Assembly (NCBI GenBank): GCA_021154325.1
Contig: JAJKIR010000211.1
Location: forward strand, 1-61,656
Length of the DNA: 61,656 nucleotides
Direction: 5' to 3'
From: Gemmatimonas sp.
Lineage (GTDB): Bacteria > Gemmatimonadota > Gemmatimonadetes > Gemmatimonadales > Gemmatimonadaceae
Part shown: one piece after another, positions 17,334 to 26,629 of the stretch
Layout: each line of letters starts with the position of its first letter
How positions within the stretch are numbered: position 1 is the stretch's first letter
The notes under the pieces: generated by a model
Told to the model about the DNA's origin: nothing
Database searches by the model: none
The model's input: only the letters and a program-made list of their open reading frames with translations
Program-made: the position numbers and the translations under genes

Positions 17334-17660
17334 GCGGCCCACATCGAACCATTCGCACCGATAGCTCGCGAAACCTGAAAAGTTGCTCGAGTACGGCGAG
17401 TGGCGTATAGTTGGGCGTTTTCCTGTCGGAGCCCTCGCCGAGACAGCGAACTCGAAGGAGCCGCCGATGCGCTATTGCCGTCGCTGGTGCCATCGCCTCG
17501 GTTGTTCGCGCCCCGCTGTCGCCCTCTCGAGCCGGCGTCGTTAGGTATGACCTCACCCGGCCCACTAGCCAGAGTACAGAACGACGGCCACATATGAGGC
17601 GCGTACGCCAGGCTTCGGCATTATGAGCCAATCTGGCGTGCTATTCCGCGTTCCGGTTGT
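17334..17660. other. Gap without a convincing gene
   Basis: Several overlapping Arg-rich frames exist but none has protein-like composition or a supported start. One AAGGAG (near 17455) precedes an ATG at 17467 that reads only 25 Cys/Arg-rich codons. One CGTTAGG word lies at 17539. The promoter of the methyltransferase gene (17661) is presumably here but I cannot place it. Confidence 0.4.
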
Positions 17661-18200
17661 ATGCCCTATCGCTCCTTCGCCAATCAGGAATATCGCAACG
17701 CGCTCCAGAGCAGGCTGGAGATCCCGGCCTTGCTCCGCGCCCTTCCCGTCGCGCACGGGTGCCGCCTACTCGAGGTGGGATGCGGAAGGGGTGTTGCCCT
17801 CACCGAGCTCGCGCGGCGCTGCCGGCCGTCGCGACTCGTGGGAATCGACATCGCGCCCGATCTTATCGCCCTCGCGCAAGCCCGCCTCAATCGCTTCCGC
17901 GTGAGCGCCGAGCTCCATGTCGGCGACGTTAGGCGGCTCCCATTTGCCGATGGCGACTTCGACGTCGTGATCGACTTCGGCACTTGTTACCATATCGACC
18001 GCCCCGGCGACGCGCTACGCGAGATTGCCCGCGTGCTCGACACCGGCGGAATGTTCATCCATGAATTGGCCCTGGCGCAGCTTATCGCCCATCCGCTTCG
18101 GAGTCGCGGTCGTCGCCTGCCGTGGAGCGAATGCGCCGAGCTCACCAGCGAGAGGCGCGCGGTCCTCTGGGGCTCATGCCGCAAAGGGCTGATCACCTGA
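17661..18200 (+). CDS. Class I SAM-dependent methyltransferase
   Basis: The 179-residue protein has motif I LLEVGCGRGVALTELA near residue 38, the acidic end of strand 2 (LVGIDIAPDLIALA), motif II/III DVRRLPFADGDFDVVIDFG and the post-motif helix DALREIARVLDTGGMFIHE. It lacks a large C-terminal cap, so a small-molecule substrate is likely; the actual substrate is unknown. It precedes a run of three exported proteins and another methyltransferase on the same strand, with 24 bases to the next start (GTG 18225 after GAGGAG). Confidence 0.86.
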   Translation: MPYRSFANQEYRNALQSRLEIPALLRALPVAHGCRLLEVGCGRGVALTELARRCRPSRLVGIDIAPDLIALAQARLNRFRVSAELHVGDVRRLPFADGDFDVVIDFGTCYHIDRPGDALREIARVLDTGGMFIHELALAQLIAHPLRSRGRRLPWSECAELTSERRAVLWGSCRKGLIT

Positions 18201-18224
18201 ACACGAACGAGAGGAGACACTCGC

Positions 18225-19802
18225 GTGTCATCACGTGTCCGCTGGAAACTGCTTCGCCGCATGCTGGTCGCATCTCTGCCGCTGGCCGGCGTCGCCTGCG
18301 TTCTCGTCAGCATCTCGAGAGGCACCCAGGTGCGCGCCCTCGATCCGCTCAACCCGTACGACGTCAAGTCGCCCGTCAAAGCGCATCTGAGAGACGGATC
18401 CACCGTCGTCTACGACAACGGCATCCGCGTCCAGGGGCATACCCTCACCGGGCGCGGCGGCGGCCGTCGCATCGGCGTCCTTAATGAGTCCATCCCGCTC
18501 GACCCGATTCCCTTCGACAGCATCGTCGGACTCGAAACTTTCGAGCGCGACGTGAACGAGCCCGCCAGCGTGCTCGTGTCGGCGGTGACGATGTCGCTGT
18601 CCTTCGTGGTCGACGTCGCGACCGCCGTGGCCATCTTTGGCTCCTGCCCTACCATATATGCCGATAGCGCCGGCACGCCTGCATTGCAGGCCGAAATCTT
18701 CGCACGACGGATTTCGCCGTTGCTCGAGGCGCGAGATATCGACCTCCTCCACACCCGCGCCGACACCGCCGGCGTTGTCAGCCTGGACGTTCGCAACGAG
18801 GCCCTCGAGACACACTACATCAATCACCTCGAGTTGCTCGAGGTCCGCCACGACCCGCGCCGGCAGGTGATTCCTGACGAGCATGGTCGGCCCCTGGTCG
18901 TCGGCGACTTCTCCGCGCCTGCGTCGGCGCGCGATCGCGCCAACCGGGATGTTCGCGCGACGCTCGCGCGAACAGACCGCGACGCGTTCATCACCGACAG
19001 CACGGTCCTCGCCCGCGCCACGGGCGAGGATCCTAGCGATTACATAGATCTCGCCTTTCCGCGTCCGGTCGGCGACAGCGCCGTCATCGGTCTCGAGCTC
19101 CGCAGTAGTCTGCTCAACACCGTGCTGTTGTACGATCTCATGCTCGCGGCGCCCGGTGCGCGGTCGATCGACTGGCTCCAGCGCGACATGCATCGCATCG
19201 GCCCGATGATCCAATTTGGCCGGTGGTATCGCAAGAACTTTGGTCTGCGCATCGCCGTTCGCGATGGCAAGCGCTGGCGCGAGATCGAGCGTCATCCCAC
19301 GTATGGACCTGTCGCCTGGCGACGCGCCGCGACCGTTGTCCCGGTGCTGGAAGAGGACAGTCTCCGCGTCCGTCTTTCCTTCACGGCCGACGAGTGGCGC
19401 ATCGACTGGGTAGGGATGTCAGAAGTTTTCATGAGGCCGCGTCCGCGCTTGATCGGCGTGACGCGCGTCCGCGCCGACAACGACAGCCTCGCGAGTCTGG
19501 CGAAGCGCAACCTGCGCGCGGCTGACGATCGTTATGTGCGGACGCAGCCAGGCGATCGCTTCTGGGTTTCGTTCGATGTCGGTCGAGCGCCAAAGGATTC
19601 GACGCGCACGTTTCTTCTGGCGTCGCAGGGCTACTACATCGAGTGGATCAGAGGCGACTGGCTCAAGCGCGACAGCGGCGATGTGAACACCTTCGTTCCG
19701 TCGTCGGCGTCGCTGGAGAAGGCGCTCCACCTCTGGGCATCGCAACGCGATTCGGCCGATCAGAAGTTCTATTCGACGCGCGTTCCGATGAGGAAATCAT
19801 GA
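18225..19802 (+). CDS. Large putative lipoprotein of unknown function
   Basis: GTG start at 18225 with GAGGAG upstream. The 525-residue product begins with a lipoprotein signal (MLVASLPLAGVAC). A beta-rich region follows (KAHLRDGSTVVYDNGIRVQG, SIPLDPIPFDSIVGLETFER), a hydrophobic, Ala/Val-rich segment (SVLVSAVTMSLSFVVDVATA), a FGSCPTIYADS motif with the conserved-looking CPT, and a long mature domain. The stop overlaps the next start (ATGA at 19799), so it is the first of three translationally coupled exported proteins. No family with known function recognised. Confidence 0.75.
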   Translation: MSSRVRWKLLRRMLVASLPLAGVACVLVSISRGTQVRALDPLNPYDVKSPVKAHLRDGSTVVYDNGIRVQGHTLTGRGGGRRIGVLNESIPLDPIPFDSIVGLETFERDVNEPASVLVSAVTMSLSFVVDVATAVAIFGSCPTIYADSAGTPALQAEIFARRISPLLEARDIDLLHTRADTAGVVSLDVRNEALETHYINHLELLEVRHDPRRQVIPDEHGRPLVVGDFSAPASARDRANRDVRATLARTDRDAFITDSTVLARATGEDPSDYIDLAFPRPVGDSAVIGLELRSSLLNTVLLYDLMLAAPGARSIDWLQRDMHRIGPMIQFGRWYRKNFGLRIAVRDGKRWREIERHPTYGPVAWRRAATVVPVLEEDSLRVRLSFTADEWRIDWVGMSEVFMRPRPRLIGVTRVRADNDSLASLAKRNLRAADDRYVRTQPGDRFWVSFDVGRAPKDSTRTFLLASQGYYIEWIRGDWLKRDSGDVNTFVPSSASLEKALHLWASQRDSADQKFYSTRVPMRKS

Positions 19803-20194
19803 AGTGCCTCGCGCCGATCGTCGCGATCTTGCTGTCCGCTTGCGTCATTCACGCCGGTCCGGGTCCGGAGAGCTATCCCCCGGCGCACGGCGCCGCCGGG
19901 GTGACCGCGTGGCTCGTTTCGACGACCACGCGCATCGAGGGCGAGTTGCTCGACGCACGCGACACAGCGCTCGTGGTCCTCACCAGCGATCAAGTAGCGC
20001 TGGTGCCTTTCAGTTCCATCGACTCCGGCGGCTTCGCTCATTCCCGTGTCGCCGTTGGTCATCGCCGAAAGCCTGTCTGGGAAGACTTCGAATCGATCCG
20101 GCTGCTGAGCCGATATCCGCAGGGTATCCCTCCTGACGCTCTGCGCCGCATTCTCGCCGACAAGCGCCAGGACTCTCTCGTCTTCATCCGATGA
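19799..20194 (+). CDS. Small putative lipoprotein
   Basis: Starts at ATG 19799, overlapping the upstream stop by four bases; a longer frame from 19643 lies inside the upstream gene and is rejected. The 131-residue product has the signal MKCLAPIVAILLSAC with an ideal lipobox. The mature part (TTTRIEGELLDARDTALVVL, VPFSSIDSGGFAHSR) resembles the N-terminal beta region of its large neighbour (DGSTVVYDNG, PFDSIVG), which suggests two related proteins acting at the same site. Function unknown. It again overlaps the next start by four bases (20191). Confidence 0.75.
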   Translation: MKCLAPIVAILLSACVIHAGPGPESYPPAHGAAGVTAWLVSTTTRIEGELLDARDTALVVLTSDQVALVPFSSIDSGGFAHSRVAVGHRRKPVWEDFESIRLLSRYPQGIPPDALRRILADKRQDSLVFIR

Positions 20195-21054
20195 AACCTT
20201 TCACTCTGAGCGCGGCGAAGGCGTTGGTCTCGGCACTCACGGCAACTCTCGCGGCGACGAACGTTGCCGCCCAGCGTCCGGACAGCGCCAGCGTCGCGAA
20301 ATTCATCGCTCAGGCTCGCGCGACAACCGCGCGCTTTCAGGACATCAACGTCGCCATCGCCGAGAATTACGTGCGGGTCGGTCCCGACTTCCCAGCGATG
20401 GGCGAGCACTGGGTCCGCGGCGAGAGCGTCATGCGCAGCGAATCCACACCCATGCCGGCGATCCTGACATATGCGACGATCGATGGTCGCCTCGCCTTGA
20501 CGGGCGTCGTCTACACCCTCGTCCGTCTTCCTGGCGTAGAGCTGCCCGACATGCCGCCGTCGGCGGAATGGCACGACCACGTCGGCACGATCGACGAAGA
20601 GAGTCTCCTGCTCGGTCATACTCACCTCGGCGGCGACACCGATGGGCCGCGCCTCGCGGTGATGCACGCCTGGGTGTGGCTTCCCAATCCCGCCGGCACG
20701 TTCGCCACCGACAACTGGGCGCTGCCCTTTGCTCGACTTGGCATTCCCGTGCCGCCCAATGCGTCGCGCCGAGCCGCGGGTGCCGTCGCGTTGGCAACGA
20801 GCATGTCGTACTTCGCGCGACTGTTCGCCGCCGTCGGCCAGCTCGACGATCGCGAATCCGACGCCATGCTCGACGCCCTCGAGCACAACCGCAGCGTCGT
20901 GCAGGCATGGCTCGATACGCGGAACCCTGGCGACTCTGTCTCGGCTGCAGACCTGGCCCGTCTCGAGAAGATCTGGACTGACCTCACCGATGCCATCACG
21001 AAGGCCGTCCGCCCCGCGTGCGCCGAGCGACTCGCGCGCGTGCTCAACCGTTAG
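20191..21054 (+). CDS. Exported protein of unknown function
   Basis: The 287-residue product has a Sec signal (MKPFTLSAAKALVSALTATL, cut near NVAAQ). The mature domain is largely helical with several conserved-looking His residues (EWHDHVGTIDEESLLLGHTH, MHAWVWLPNPAGTF), possibly a metal or haem site; that is inference. The stop codon TAG (21052-21054) is built from a CGTTAGGC word. It is coupled to the preceding lipoprotein gene and followed after six bases by an O-methyltransferase-like gene. Confidence 0.74.
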   Translation: MKPFTLSAAKALVSALTATLAATNVAAQRPDSASVAKFIAQARATTARFQDINVAIAENYVRVGPDFPAMGEHWVRGESVMRSESTPMPAILTYATIDGRLALTGVVYTLVRLPGVELPDMPPSAEWHDHVGTIDEESLLLGHTHLGGDTDGPRLAVMHAWVWLPNPAGTFATDNWALPFARLGIPVPPNASRRAAGAVALATSMSYFARLFAAVGQLDDRESDAMLDALEHNRSVVQAWLDTRNPGDSVSAADLARLEKIWTDLTDAITKAVRPACAERLARVLNR

Positions 21055-21060
21055 GCGCGG

Positions 21061-21747
21061 GTGACGACGCTCGAGCGGCCGGAAGTACGGCGCGTACTCG
21101 AGCGCCTTTTCGACGAGCGTGCGGCGCAGCGCGCCCGTGTCCTGCATCATGTCGCGCGGTCGATCCTCGATCGTGTGCTTGGCCGCGAACCTTCGCTCGA
21201 GGATGAGGTCGAGCGGCTGAGCGCCCACTACGCTTCGGTGTCCCGGCGACAGGGCCGTTTTCTATATATGGTGGCGCGCTCGACCCGCGCGCGATCGATT
21301 GTCGAATTCGGGACGTCCGTCGGCATCTCAACGACGTACCTGGCATCGGCGGTGCGCGACAACGGCGGCGGCCGCGTGATCGGCTCGGAGATGAATCACG
21401 ACAAGCTCGTCACCGCGCGCGGCAACATCACCGCCGCCGGACTCGCCGATCTCGTCGAGATCCGAGAGGGGAACGCCCTCGAGACGTTCGTCACGATCGG
21501 TGGCGAAATCGATCTACTGTTCCTCGACGGCTATCCGCCGCTTTATCTCCCGATTCTCAAATTGCTCCTGCCGCGCCTTCGCCTCGGCGCCGTCGTGATC
21601 GCCGACAACATTTTCACCCATCGGCGGCTGCTTCGTCGCTACCGCCAGTTCCTCCGCGACGCGTCAAACGGCTTTCAATCCGAGACGCTCATTATGCGGT
21701 ACGGCGTCGAGTACTCGGTCCGCGTGTCACCCTCTGTCCAGGGATGA
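21061..21747 (+). CDS. O-methyltransferase-like class I methyltransferase
   Basis: GTG start at 21061, six bases after the upstream stop. In the 228-residue protein the N-terminal ~70 residues are helical, then motif I is IVEFGTSVGISTTYLASA, the acidic residue of strand 2 is VIGSEMNHDKL, and IDLLFLDGYPPLYLPIL with VVIADNIFTH follows, the layout of the catechol/caffeoyl-CoA O-methyltransferase (Methyltransf_24) group, where Asp and Asn residues bind a divalent metal. It closes the unit begun at 17661. Substrate unknown. Confidence 0.86.
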   Translation: MTTLERPEVRRVLERLFDERAAQRARVLHHVARSILDRVLGREPSLEDEVERLSAHYASVSRRQGRFLYMVARSTRARSIVEFGTSVGISTTYLASAVRDNGGGRVIGSEMNHDKLVTARGNITAAGLADLVEIREGNALETFVTIGGEIDLLFLDGYPPLYLPILKLLLPRLRLGAVVIADNIFTHRRLLRRYRQFLRDASNGFQSETLIMRYGVEYSVRVSPSVQG

Positions 21748-21778
21748 AGAGCGGCGCGCCCGCCTCGATCGGGTCCGG

Positions 21779-22285
21779 TCAGACCGGTCCCTCGATGAGT
21801 GACGCGTCGGGGAGCCGCTTCATGAGGACGTCGAGCAACTTCAGCGCATTTCTCCTGTCGCGCTCGCCCAGGCGCGTCGCTCGAGTCCAGCCCATCGTGG
21901 CAAATATGGAAATGAACGCACTCATGACGAAGAGCGAGCCAAAAGTGCTTTGACCCGCGCTACCGGACCACATGATGGTCACCAGGCACACTGCGACCCC
22001 AATGCCGGCCTGCCACAGAGCCGCAGAGCGATTCGTGCGTGCCACGATGAGCGAGCCCGTCATCGGCACCTCCGTGACCTCACCGGACCACGCCACCGGT
22101 GCGTCGCCGCGACCTGCTGGAGCTCGAATGGTAAATCTGGGCGGATGCGTGCTGACGACCGGCGATCCCATTGGCGAGAAGCTCCGGAGAGACTCGGGGC
22201 GAGCGCTCGTTAGGCCACGCATCACCGTGAACACCTGCGCTGGCGACGCACTGGTCTGAAGGCGTACGCGAAGATGCCTGCTCAT
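21779..22285 (-). CDS. Small membrane protein
   Basis: Start chosen at ATG 22285 (MSRHLRVRLQTSASPAQVFT); the 168-residue product opens like an SRPBCC strand-helix and then has two membrane helices (ALWQAGIGVAVCLVTIMWSG; FGSLFVMSAFISIFATMGW) and a basic cytoplasmic tail (ATRLGERDRRNALKLLDVLM). Function unknown. It converges on the O-methyltransferase gene with 31 bases between stops. Confidence 0.62.
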   Translation of the reverse strand: MSRHLRVRLQTSASPAQVFTVMRGLTSARPESLRSFSPMGSPVVSTHPPRFTIRAPAGRGDAPVAWSGEVTEVPMTGSLIVARTNRSAALWQAGIGVAVCLVTIMWSGSAGQSTFGSLFVMSAFISIFATMGWTRATRLGERDRRNALKLLDVLMKRLPDASLIEGPV

Positions 22286-22311
22286 GACATGTTCCGTAGC
22301 AATAAGTAAAC

Positions 22312-22333
22312 GGCCCGCCGACACCGGCGGGCC
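22312..22333 (-). terminator. Terminator of the HExxE lipoprotein gene
   Basis: A 9-bp GC stem (GGCCCGCCG, 22312-22320; CGGCGGGCC, 22325-22333) with a 4-base loop lies 39 bases downstream of the stop at 22372. On the minus strand it is followed by GTTTACTTATT, a weak U-rich run. A mutated copy occurs near 16919, as part of the duplicated 3' fragment. Confidence 0.75.
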
Positions 22334-22371
22334 ATTCAGTTTCTACATCCTGCGCACTTCGGCGGCACGGC

Positions 22372-23391
22372 TCAATAGGACTGGACGCATCCGCCTCTGT
22401 TGCTATTCGCGGCGTTACTCCACAGCGACTGCACCGGGAAGGTACCCGTGCTGAAGCCGACCGCGGTCGTGGCGCCCGCACCGGAAGAGATCCAGGCGCA
22501 CTTGTCACCGTTCTCGGCGCCGCTGCCATCGAGCCATCCGCCATTCGGGAATTGGTCCGTAATCGTCTCGGCCAGCTCGTGACCCTCGACGATGGTGATG
22601 CCGGCATTCGGGCCGAGGCCGTTGAAGTTCGCGCCGCAACTCGCGCCGCCGTCGGTCATGTAGGGCAGGTTCGTGTAGGCAATGTTCCCGTATGACGAAG
22701 AGGTCGCGCTGTGATAGGCGCAGTACTGCGTCCCGAAGCCTGACGCATTATTCCCGTGCGCGGTGGCGATTACATACTGCGCCGACGCGTTGCGCGACGC
22801 GCTCGTGTTGCCGAAGAACGCCGCAGCTCTGATGGCCTCGTTCGCCAAATCAGTCTGCGACGGGCGCGACGGAGCCGTGATGCCGTTGTCGATGTAGATG
22901 CCGGCAAAAATGCCATTCGGGTTGCCAGCGGCAGTGCCGGCGCCGTTGCAGAAGTACGTTCCAGTCGCGACACCCTGGCAGTACTGGACCACGCTGTTCA
23001 GCCACTTGCTGCCGCCTACGCCCTTGAGGAAACTCTGAACAATGTTCGCTTCGCCCGAGGGATCGTTATTGGTCCACTGGGATCCGTACAGCACGAGATA
23101 GACTTTGGGCGCCGACTCGATGCCGATGCCGCCGACTCCGCCGTGATAGTAGAGCTCGGTGCTTCTGGTGGGTCGCGCCGCGTGAGCGGCATGCACGTTC
23201 TCGACGGTGGCGTGAATGGCGGCGCCGTGCAGCACCTCGAAATGCGACGGGCTCCGGGACAGCGACGGTGACTGATCTGTCGAGAGGCGATCGGGTGCGG
23301 TTGGGCTGCGATTCACGTCCGAGCACGCCGCTGCTACAAGGAGGGTGACAACGGCACCGGCGAGTCGCGCGAGGTTTGGGTGATGCTTCAC
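22372..23391 (-). CDS. Exported lipoprotein with HExxE motif (EXORDIUM/phosphate-induced-like)
   Basis: Start chosen at GTG 23391 because GAGAGG lies just upstream on the minus strand and the signal VKHHPNLARLAGAVVTLLVAAAC then ends in a lipobox. The 339-residue product contains PKVYLVLYGSQW, a Ser/Asn/Gly-rich core and ITIVEGHELAETITDQFPN, an HExxE motif, followed by WLDGSGAENGDKCAW and a Cys near the end. The arrangement recalls EXORDIUM/phosphate-induced proteins, some of which carry HE..E residues; a metallohydrolase role is possible but unproven. Its 3' end and terminator were duplicated to 16914-17128. Confidence 0.72.
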   Translation of the reverse strand: MKHHPNLARLAGAVVTLLVAAACSDVNRSPTAPDRLSTDQSPSLSRSPSHFEVLHGAAIHATVENVHAAHAARPTRSTELYYHGGVGGIGIESAPKVYLVLYGSQWTNNDPSGEANIVQSFLKGVGGSKWLNSVVQYCQGVATGTYFCNGAGTAAGNPNGIFAGIYIDNGITAPSRPSQTDLANEAIRAAAFFGNTSASRNASAQYVIATAHGNNASGFGTQYCAYHSATSSSYGNIAYTNLPYMTDGGASCGANFNGLGPNAGITIVEGHELAETITDQFPNGGWLDGSGAENGDKCAWISSGAGATTAVGFSTGTFPVQSLWSNAANSNRGGCVQSY

Positions 23392-23417
23392 GGTTTCCTC
23401 TCCAAAATGGTGTATCA

Positions 23418-23434
23418 CGTTCGGCAACCGAACG
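23418..23434. promoter_or_regulatory. Inverted repeat upstream of the HExxE lipoprotein gene
   Basis: CGTTCGG-CAA-CCGAACG is a perfect dyad with 7-bp arms, 27 bases upstream of the GTG start at 23391. It could be an operator or a leader hairpin. The rest of 23435-23712 holds no recognisable gene. Confidence 0.5.
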
Positions 23435-23712
23435 AGCGCAAACACTCACACCGCCACGGCGCGGTGGTCGTATGTCAGAGGTTGGCGGTCGGCCGTCCGA
23501 GATGATCGGTAGGCCGCGCCGAAGCGGACCAGTTCCGCGCCGTGACATAACCAGATGTTTGCGGCGTCGATCTTACAGGCCCGGACGCGATTCCGCTAGA
23601 AGGTGCGAATTCGCTGGTCAGGCTACGCGGTGATCCACGCCATGCGGCGTCTCTCTCGCCAAGCTGCGTTTGAAGCGTGAGGTCGCTTGGCGACTTGAGT
23701 ATCGCCGCATTG

Positions 23713-23969
23713 CTCCAGAGTTCTCCGGACGCGAATGACGCGAATGACTGCAGCGAATCCAACCGAGTGGCGCGAGAACTCCTCGAGCGGCTCTCGTCTC
23801 CGAAACGCTTCTGAGAATTGTGACGGAAGGACGAACCTTCATTTTGGCGCGAGCATCTCGATCCGGGCACTTTCAAATCCTTAGTCGGCACGCGCAAATA
23901 GCGTCCGGATGCACACGGTTGGATTCGCTCTGTTATTCGCGGCATTCGCGTCCCGACAGCTCTCCAAGC
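23713..23969 (+). repeat. Dispersed inverted-repeat element, copy A
   Basis: The left end contains GGACGCGAATGACGCGAATG then GCGAATCCAACCGAGTGGCG; the right end contains GGTTGGATTCGC, GCGGCATTCGCGTCC and GACAGCTCTCCAAGC, the inverse of the left. The core includes TTTTGGCGCGAGCATCTCG. The right edge lies 12 bases from the stop of the ADOP gene (23981). This is the most diverged of the full-length copies. Confidence 0.85.
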
Positions 23970-23980
23970 TGGCGCGGCGA

Positions 23981-26629
23981 TCAGTCTCCACGTAGAACGA
24001 CCGCTGGATCGACGCTCATGGCGCGCCGCGCCGGCACTCCGATCGCCGCGATCGTGATCAGCGTCATGCTGCCGATCGCGGCGGCGAAGATGGTGAGATC
24101 GGCCGGGCTCACACCAAAGAGCAGCGACCCCACGATGCGGCCGAGCGCGAGGCTGCCGGCCAGACCGATGATGAGACCGTAGGCGAGCAGCACGGCTGCC
24201 TGCGTGCCGACGACGCGGAGGACATCCGCCTTGCGCGCGCCGAAGGCGACGCGGAGGCCAATCTCCTTCGCGCGCTGCGCCACCGAGTAGGAGACGACTC
24301 CGTACAGACCGATCGCCGCGAGCAGCAGCGATACGCCCGCGAGTAACGCGAGCAGCCGCGCCGCAGTCTGCGGGCCGCGCAACGGCGCGTCGACGTAATC
24401 CGCCAGAGGCATCGCCCCATAGACGGGGACACTCGGATCGATCGTGGCCACCGCGCGCTCGATCGAGCGGACGGATTGTTCGACACTCACCGCGCCGTGG
24501 GCGATGAAGGTGTAGCCGTACTCCGGCCGATAGACCTGTCGAACGGGGACGTAGAAGTATGGCGTTGCCGGCTCGGTGAGGCGGAATGTCTTCACGTCCT
24601 GAGCGACGCCGACGATGGTGAACCACTTGCCCCAGCCGTGCACGCGAACGCCCAACGCGGACCGCCCATTCAGGAAATGCCGGGTGAACGCGTCGCTCAC
24701 GATCATCACCGGCGTGTGCGCGGAGTCGTCGTCGACTCGGAAGCCGCGGCCCTCGAGCATCGGGATACCTAACGTCTCGAAGTAGCCTGGGCCGACCGCC
24801 GCGCGCGTGGTCTTCATGTTCTCGTTCGGCTGCGGCGCATAGCCCTCGATCTGCAGATCTTCCCATGATCCGCCGCCGAGGCTCAGCGGGACGTAATCCG
24901 TGTAGCTCGCCGCGAGAATGCCGGGCTCGCGCGCGATCCGCTCTGTGACGCGTTGCAGGAAGTCGTCGGCGAACGCGGAATCGTACCCGGCGAGCGTGAG
25001 GCTCACCGATCCGATGGCGACGCCGTCGGTCGTGAAGCCGGGAGCCACCGAGCGCGTGTGGCGGAAGCTGTCGTAGAACAATCCGGCGCTGACGAGCGCC
25101 ATCACCGCGAGCGCCATCTCGGCGACGACGAACAATCCGCGGAGACGTGTCGCGTGGGTACCGGCGGAGAGGCGCGCGCCGTCGCGCAGCGACTCGTCGA
25201 AACGCTCGCGAGATCCGTGCAGTGCCGGGGCGATGCCGGCGAGCAGCGTCGCGCCACAGGCGAGAGCGATCGTGAAGCCGACCACGGCGGCGTCGACATG
25301 GGGATCGATCAGTGACGGCGCGGCGAACTGCGGTACAAGCAAATGCAGCGAGCGCGCGAACCAGAACGTGCAGACGAGACCAAGCGCGGCGCCGGCGACG
25401 GCGAGGATCGACGCCTCGGTGAGAAGTTGGCGCAGCAGGCGCGCGCGTGGTGCGCCGAGCGCCATGCGCAACGCGAGCTCGCGGCGGCGAGCGGTTGCGC
25501 GCGTGAGCAGGAGCGTCGCCATGTTCGCGCAGACGACGAGCAGCACGAGTGCACACGCGCCGAGGAGCACCATGAGGGGCGCGCGCAGGCCGTCCTGAAT
25601 GCCCCAGTGCGAGCGCCAGAGCGGCAGCAGCATCGCGCTCATGCCTTTGCTTCTGCCGCCGTTCACGTTGCTCATGAACGTGCCGAAGCGTCGCACTTCG
25701 TCGGCCGCAGATTGCGTCGTGCGTCCATCGGCGACGCGCGCGAGGACACGAAAGGTGCGCCAGTCGCGATCGCGCAGCATGGAGCTGACCGTCGGCATGA
25801 TCTGGCCGACCATGGTCGCGGGCACCCAGAGCTGAACGTCCTCACCAGGCAGGGAGCCGCGGAAGTTCTTCGGCGCGACGCCGGCAATGGTGAACGGGAA
25901 GCGATTGATCTCGACGACCTGACCGATGACCGCGGTGTCACCACGCCATCGGCGCTGCCAGAGCGCGTGACTGATGATCGCGAGCGGCTGTGAGCCAGGC
26001 GCGTCATCGAGTGCTGCCGTGAAAACGCGGCCTAACGCGGGCCGCACGCGCAGCACGTCGAAGAAGTTCGCCGACACCAGCTCGGCGCGGACACGTTCGG
26101 GACGTGCGGCGTCGCCGAGGGCGAGCGCGAGGGGATAGGACGCGGCGAGATCGTCGAACGATCTGAGATATTTGCGGAAGTCGCGATAGTCGAGCCACGA
26201 GACGGGTGTCCAGCTTCCCGATGGCGTCGTGGACTCGAGTGCCATGACGTCGTTAGGCCGAGCGGCGCCGGGGATTGGATCGAGCAGGATGGCGCGCGTC
26301 CAGCTGAAGACGGTGGCGCTGGCGGCGATGCCAATGCCGAGCGTGGTGACGATGATCGCGGTGAGCGCCGGAGTACGGCGGAGCTGACGGAGGGCGAATC
26401 GTGCGTCGCGGAAGAAGGAGTCGAGCGTCGGCCACTGCCACGTGTCGCGTCCCCGCTCCTGGATGTTCGTGACGTTGCCGAACGCGCGTCGAGCTTCGAT
26501 GAGTGCATCCTTGCGCGACATACCGCGCGCACTGAGATCGTCGGCGCGCTGCTCGAGGTGTACGCGAATCTCCTCATCTAGGTCGTCGTAGAGACGGCGA
26601 CGGTGGAAGAGTCGGTTCAGGAGTGTCAT
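23981..26629 (-). CDS. ADOP-type orphan ABC permease (PadR-linked)
   Basis: Start at ATG 26629 (MTLLNRLFHRRRLYDDLDEE) after GGGGGAG and overlapping the PadR stop (ATGA); the longer frame to 26767 is rejected. The 882-residue product has the cytoplasmic N-terminal ADOP helix domain (DDLDEEIRVHLEQRADDLSA, ALIEARRAFGNV), helix 1 (ALTAIIVTTLGIGIAASATV), a MacB core domain, an FtsX block (VLLVVCANMATLLLTRATAR, RELALRMALGAPRARLLRQL), a second core domain and a final block (AKEIGLRVAFGARKADVLRV ... VDPAVVLRGD). Predicted eight membrane helices. No ATPase nearby. Likely repressed by the coupled PadR. Confidence 0.94.
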   Translation of the reverse strand: MTLLNRLFHRRRLYDDLDEEIRVHLEQRADDLSARGMSRKDALIEARRAFGNVTNIQERGRDTWQWPTLDSFFRDARFALRQLRRTPALTAIIVTTLGIGIAASATVFSWTRAILLDPIPGAARPNDVMALESTTPSGSWTPVSWLDYRDFRKYLRSFDDLAASYPLALALGDAARPERVRAELVSANFFDVLRVRPALGRVFTAALDDAPGSQPLAIISHALWQRRWRGDTAVIGQVVEINRFPFTIAGVAPKNFRGSLPGEDVQLWVPATMVGQIMPTVSSMLRDRDWRTFRVLARVADGRTTQSAADEVRRFGTFMSNVNGGRSKGMSAMLLPLWRSHWGIQDGLRAPLMVLLGACALVLLVVCANMATLLLTRATARRRELALRMALGAPRARLLRQLLTEASILAVAGAALGLVCTFWFARSLHLLVPQFAAPSLIDPHVDAAVVGFTIALACGATLLAGIAPALHGSRERFDESLRDGARLSAGTHATRLRGLFVVAEMALAVMALVSAGLFYDSFRHTRSVAPGFTTDGVAIGSVSLTLAGYDSAFADDFLQRVTERIAREPGILAASYTDYVPLSLGGGSWEDLQIEGYAPQPNENMKTTRAAVGPGYFETLGIPMLEGRGFRVDDDSAHTPVMIVSDAFTRHFLNGRSALGVRVHGWGKWFTIVGVAQDVKTFRLTEPATPYFYVPVRQVYRPEYGYTFIAHGAVSVEQSVRSIERAVATIDPSVPVYGAMPLADYVDAPLRGPQTAARLLALLAGVSLLLAAIGLYGVVSYSVAQRAKEIGLRVAFGARKADVLRVVGTQAAVLLAYGLIIGLAGSLALGRIVGSLLFGVSPADLTIFAAAIGSMTLITIAAIGVPARRAMSVDPAVVLRGD

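Noticed and set aside
18231..19295. Long antisense frames such as 18231-19295 (-), 20059-21228 (-), 33239-34309 (-), 38105-39454 (+), 52391-53830 (+)
   Set aside because: They are shadows opposite well-supported genes in high-G+C DNA, rich in Arg/Asp/Glu/Ala without domains or starts.
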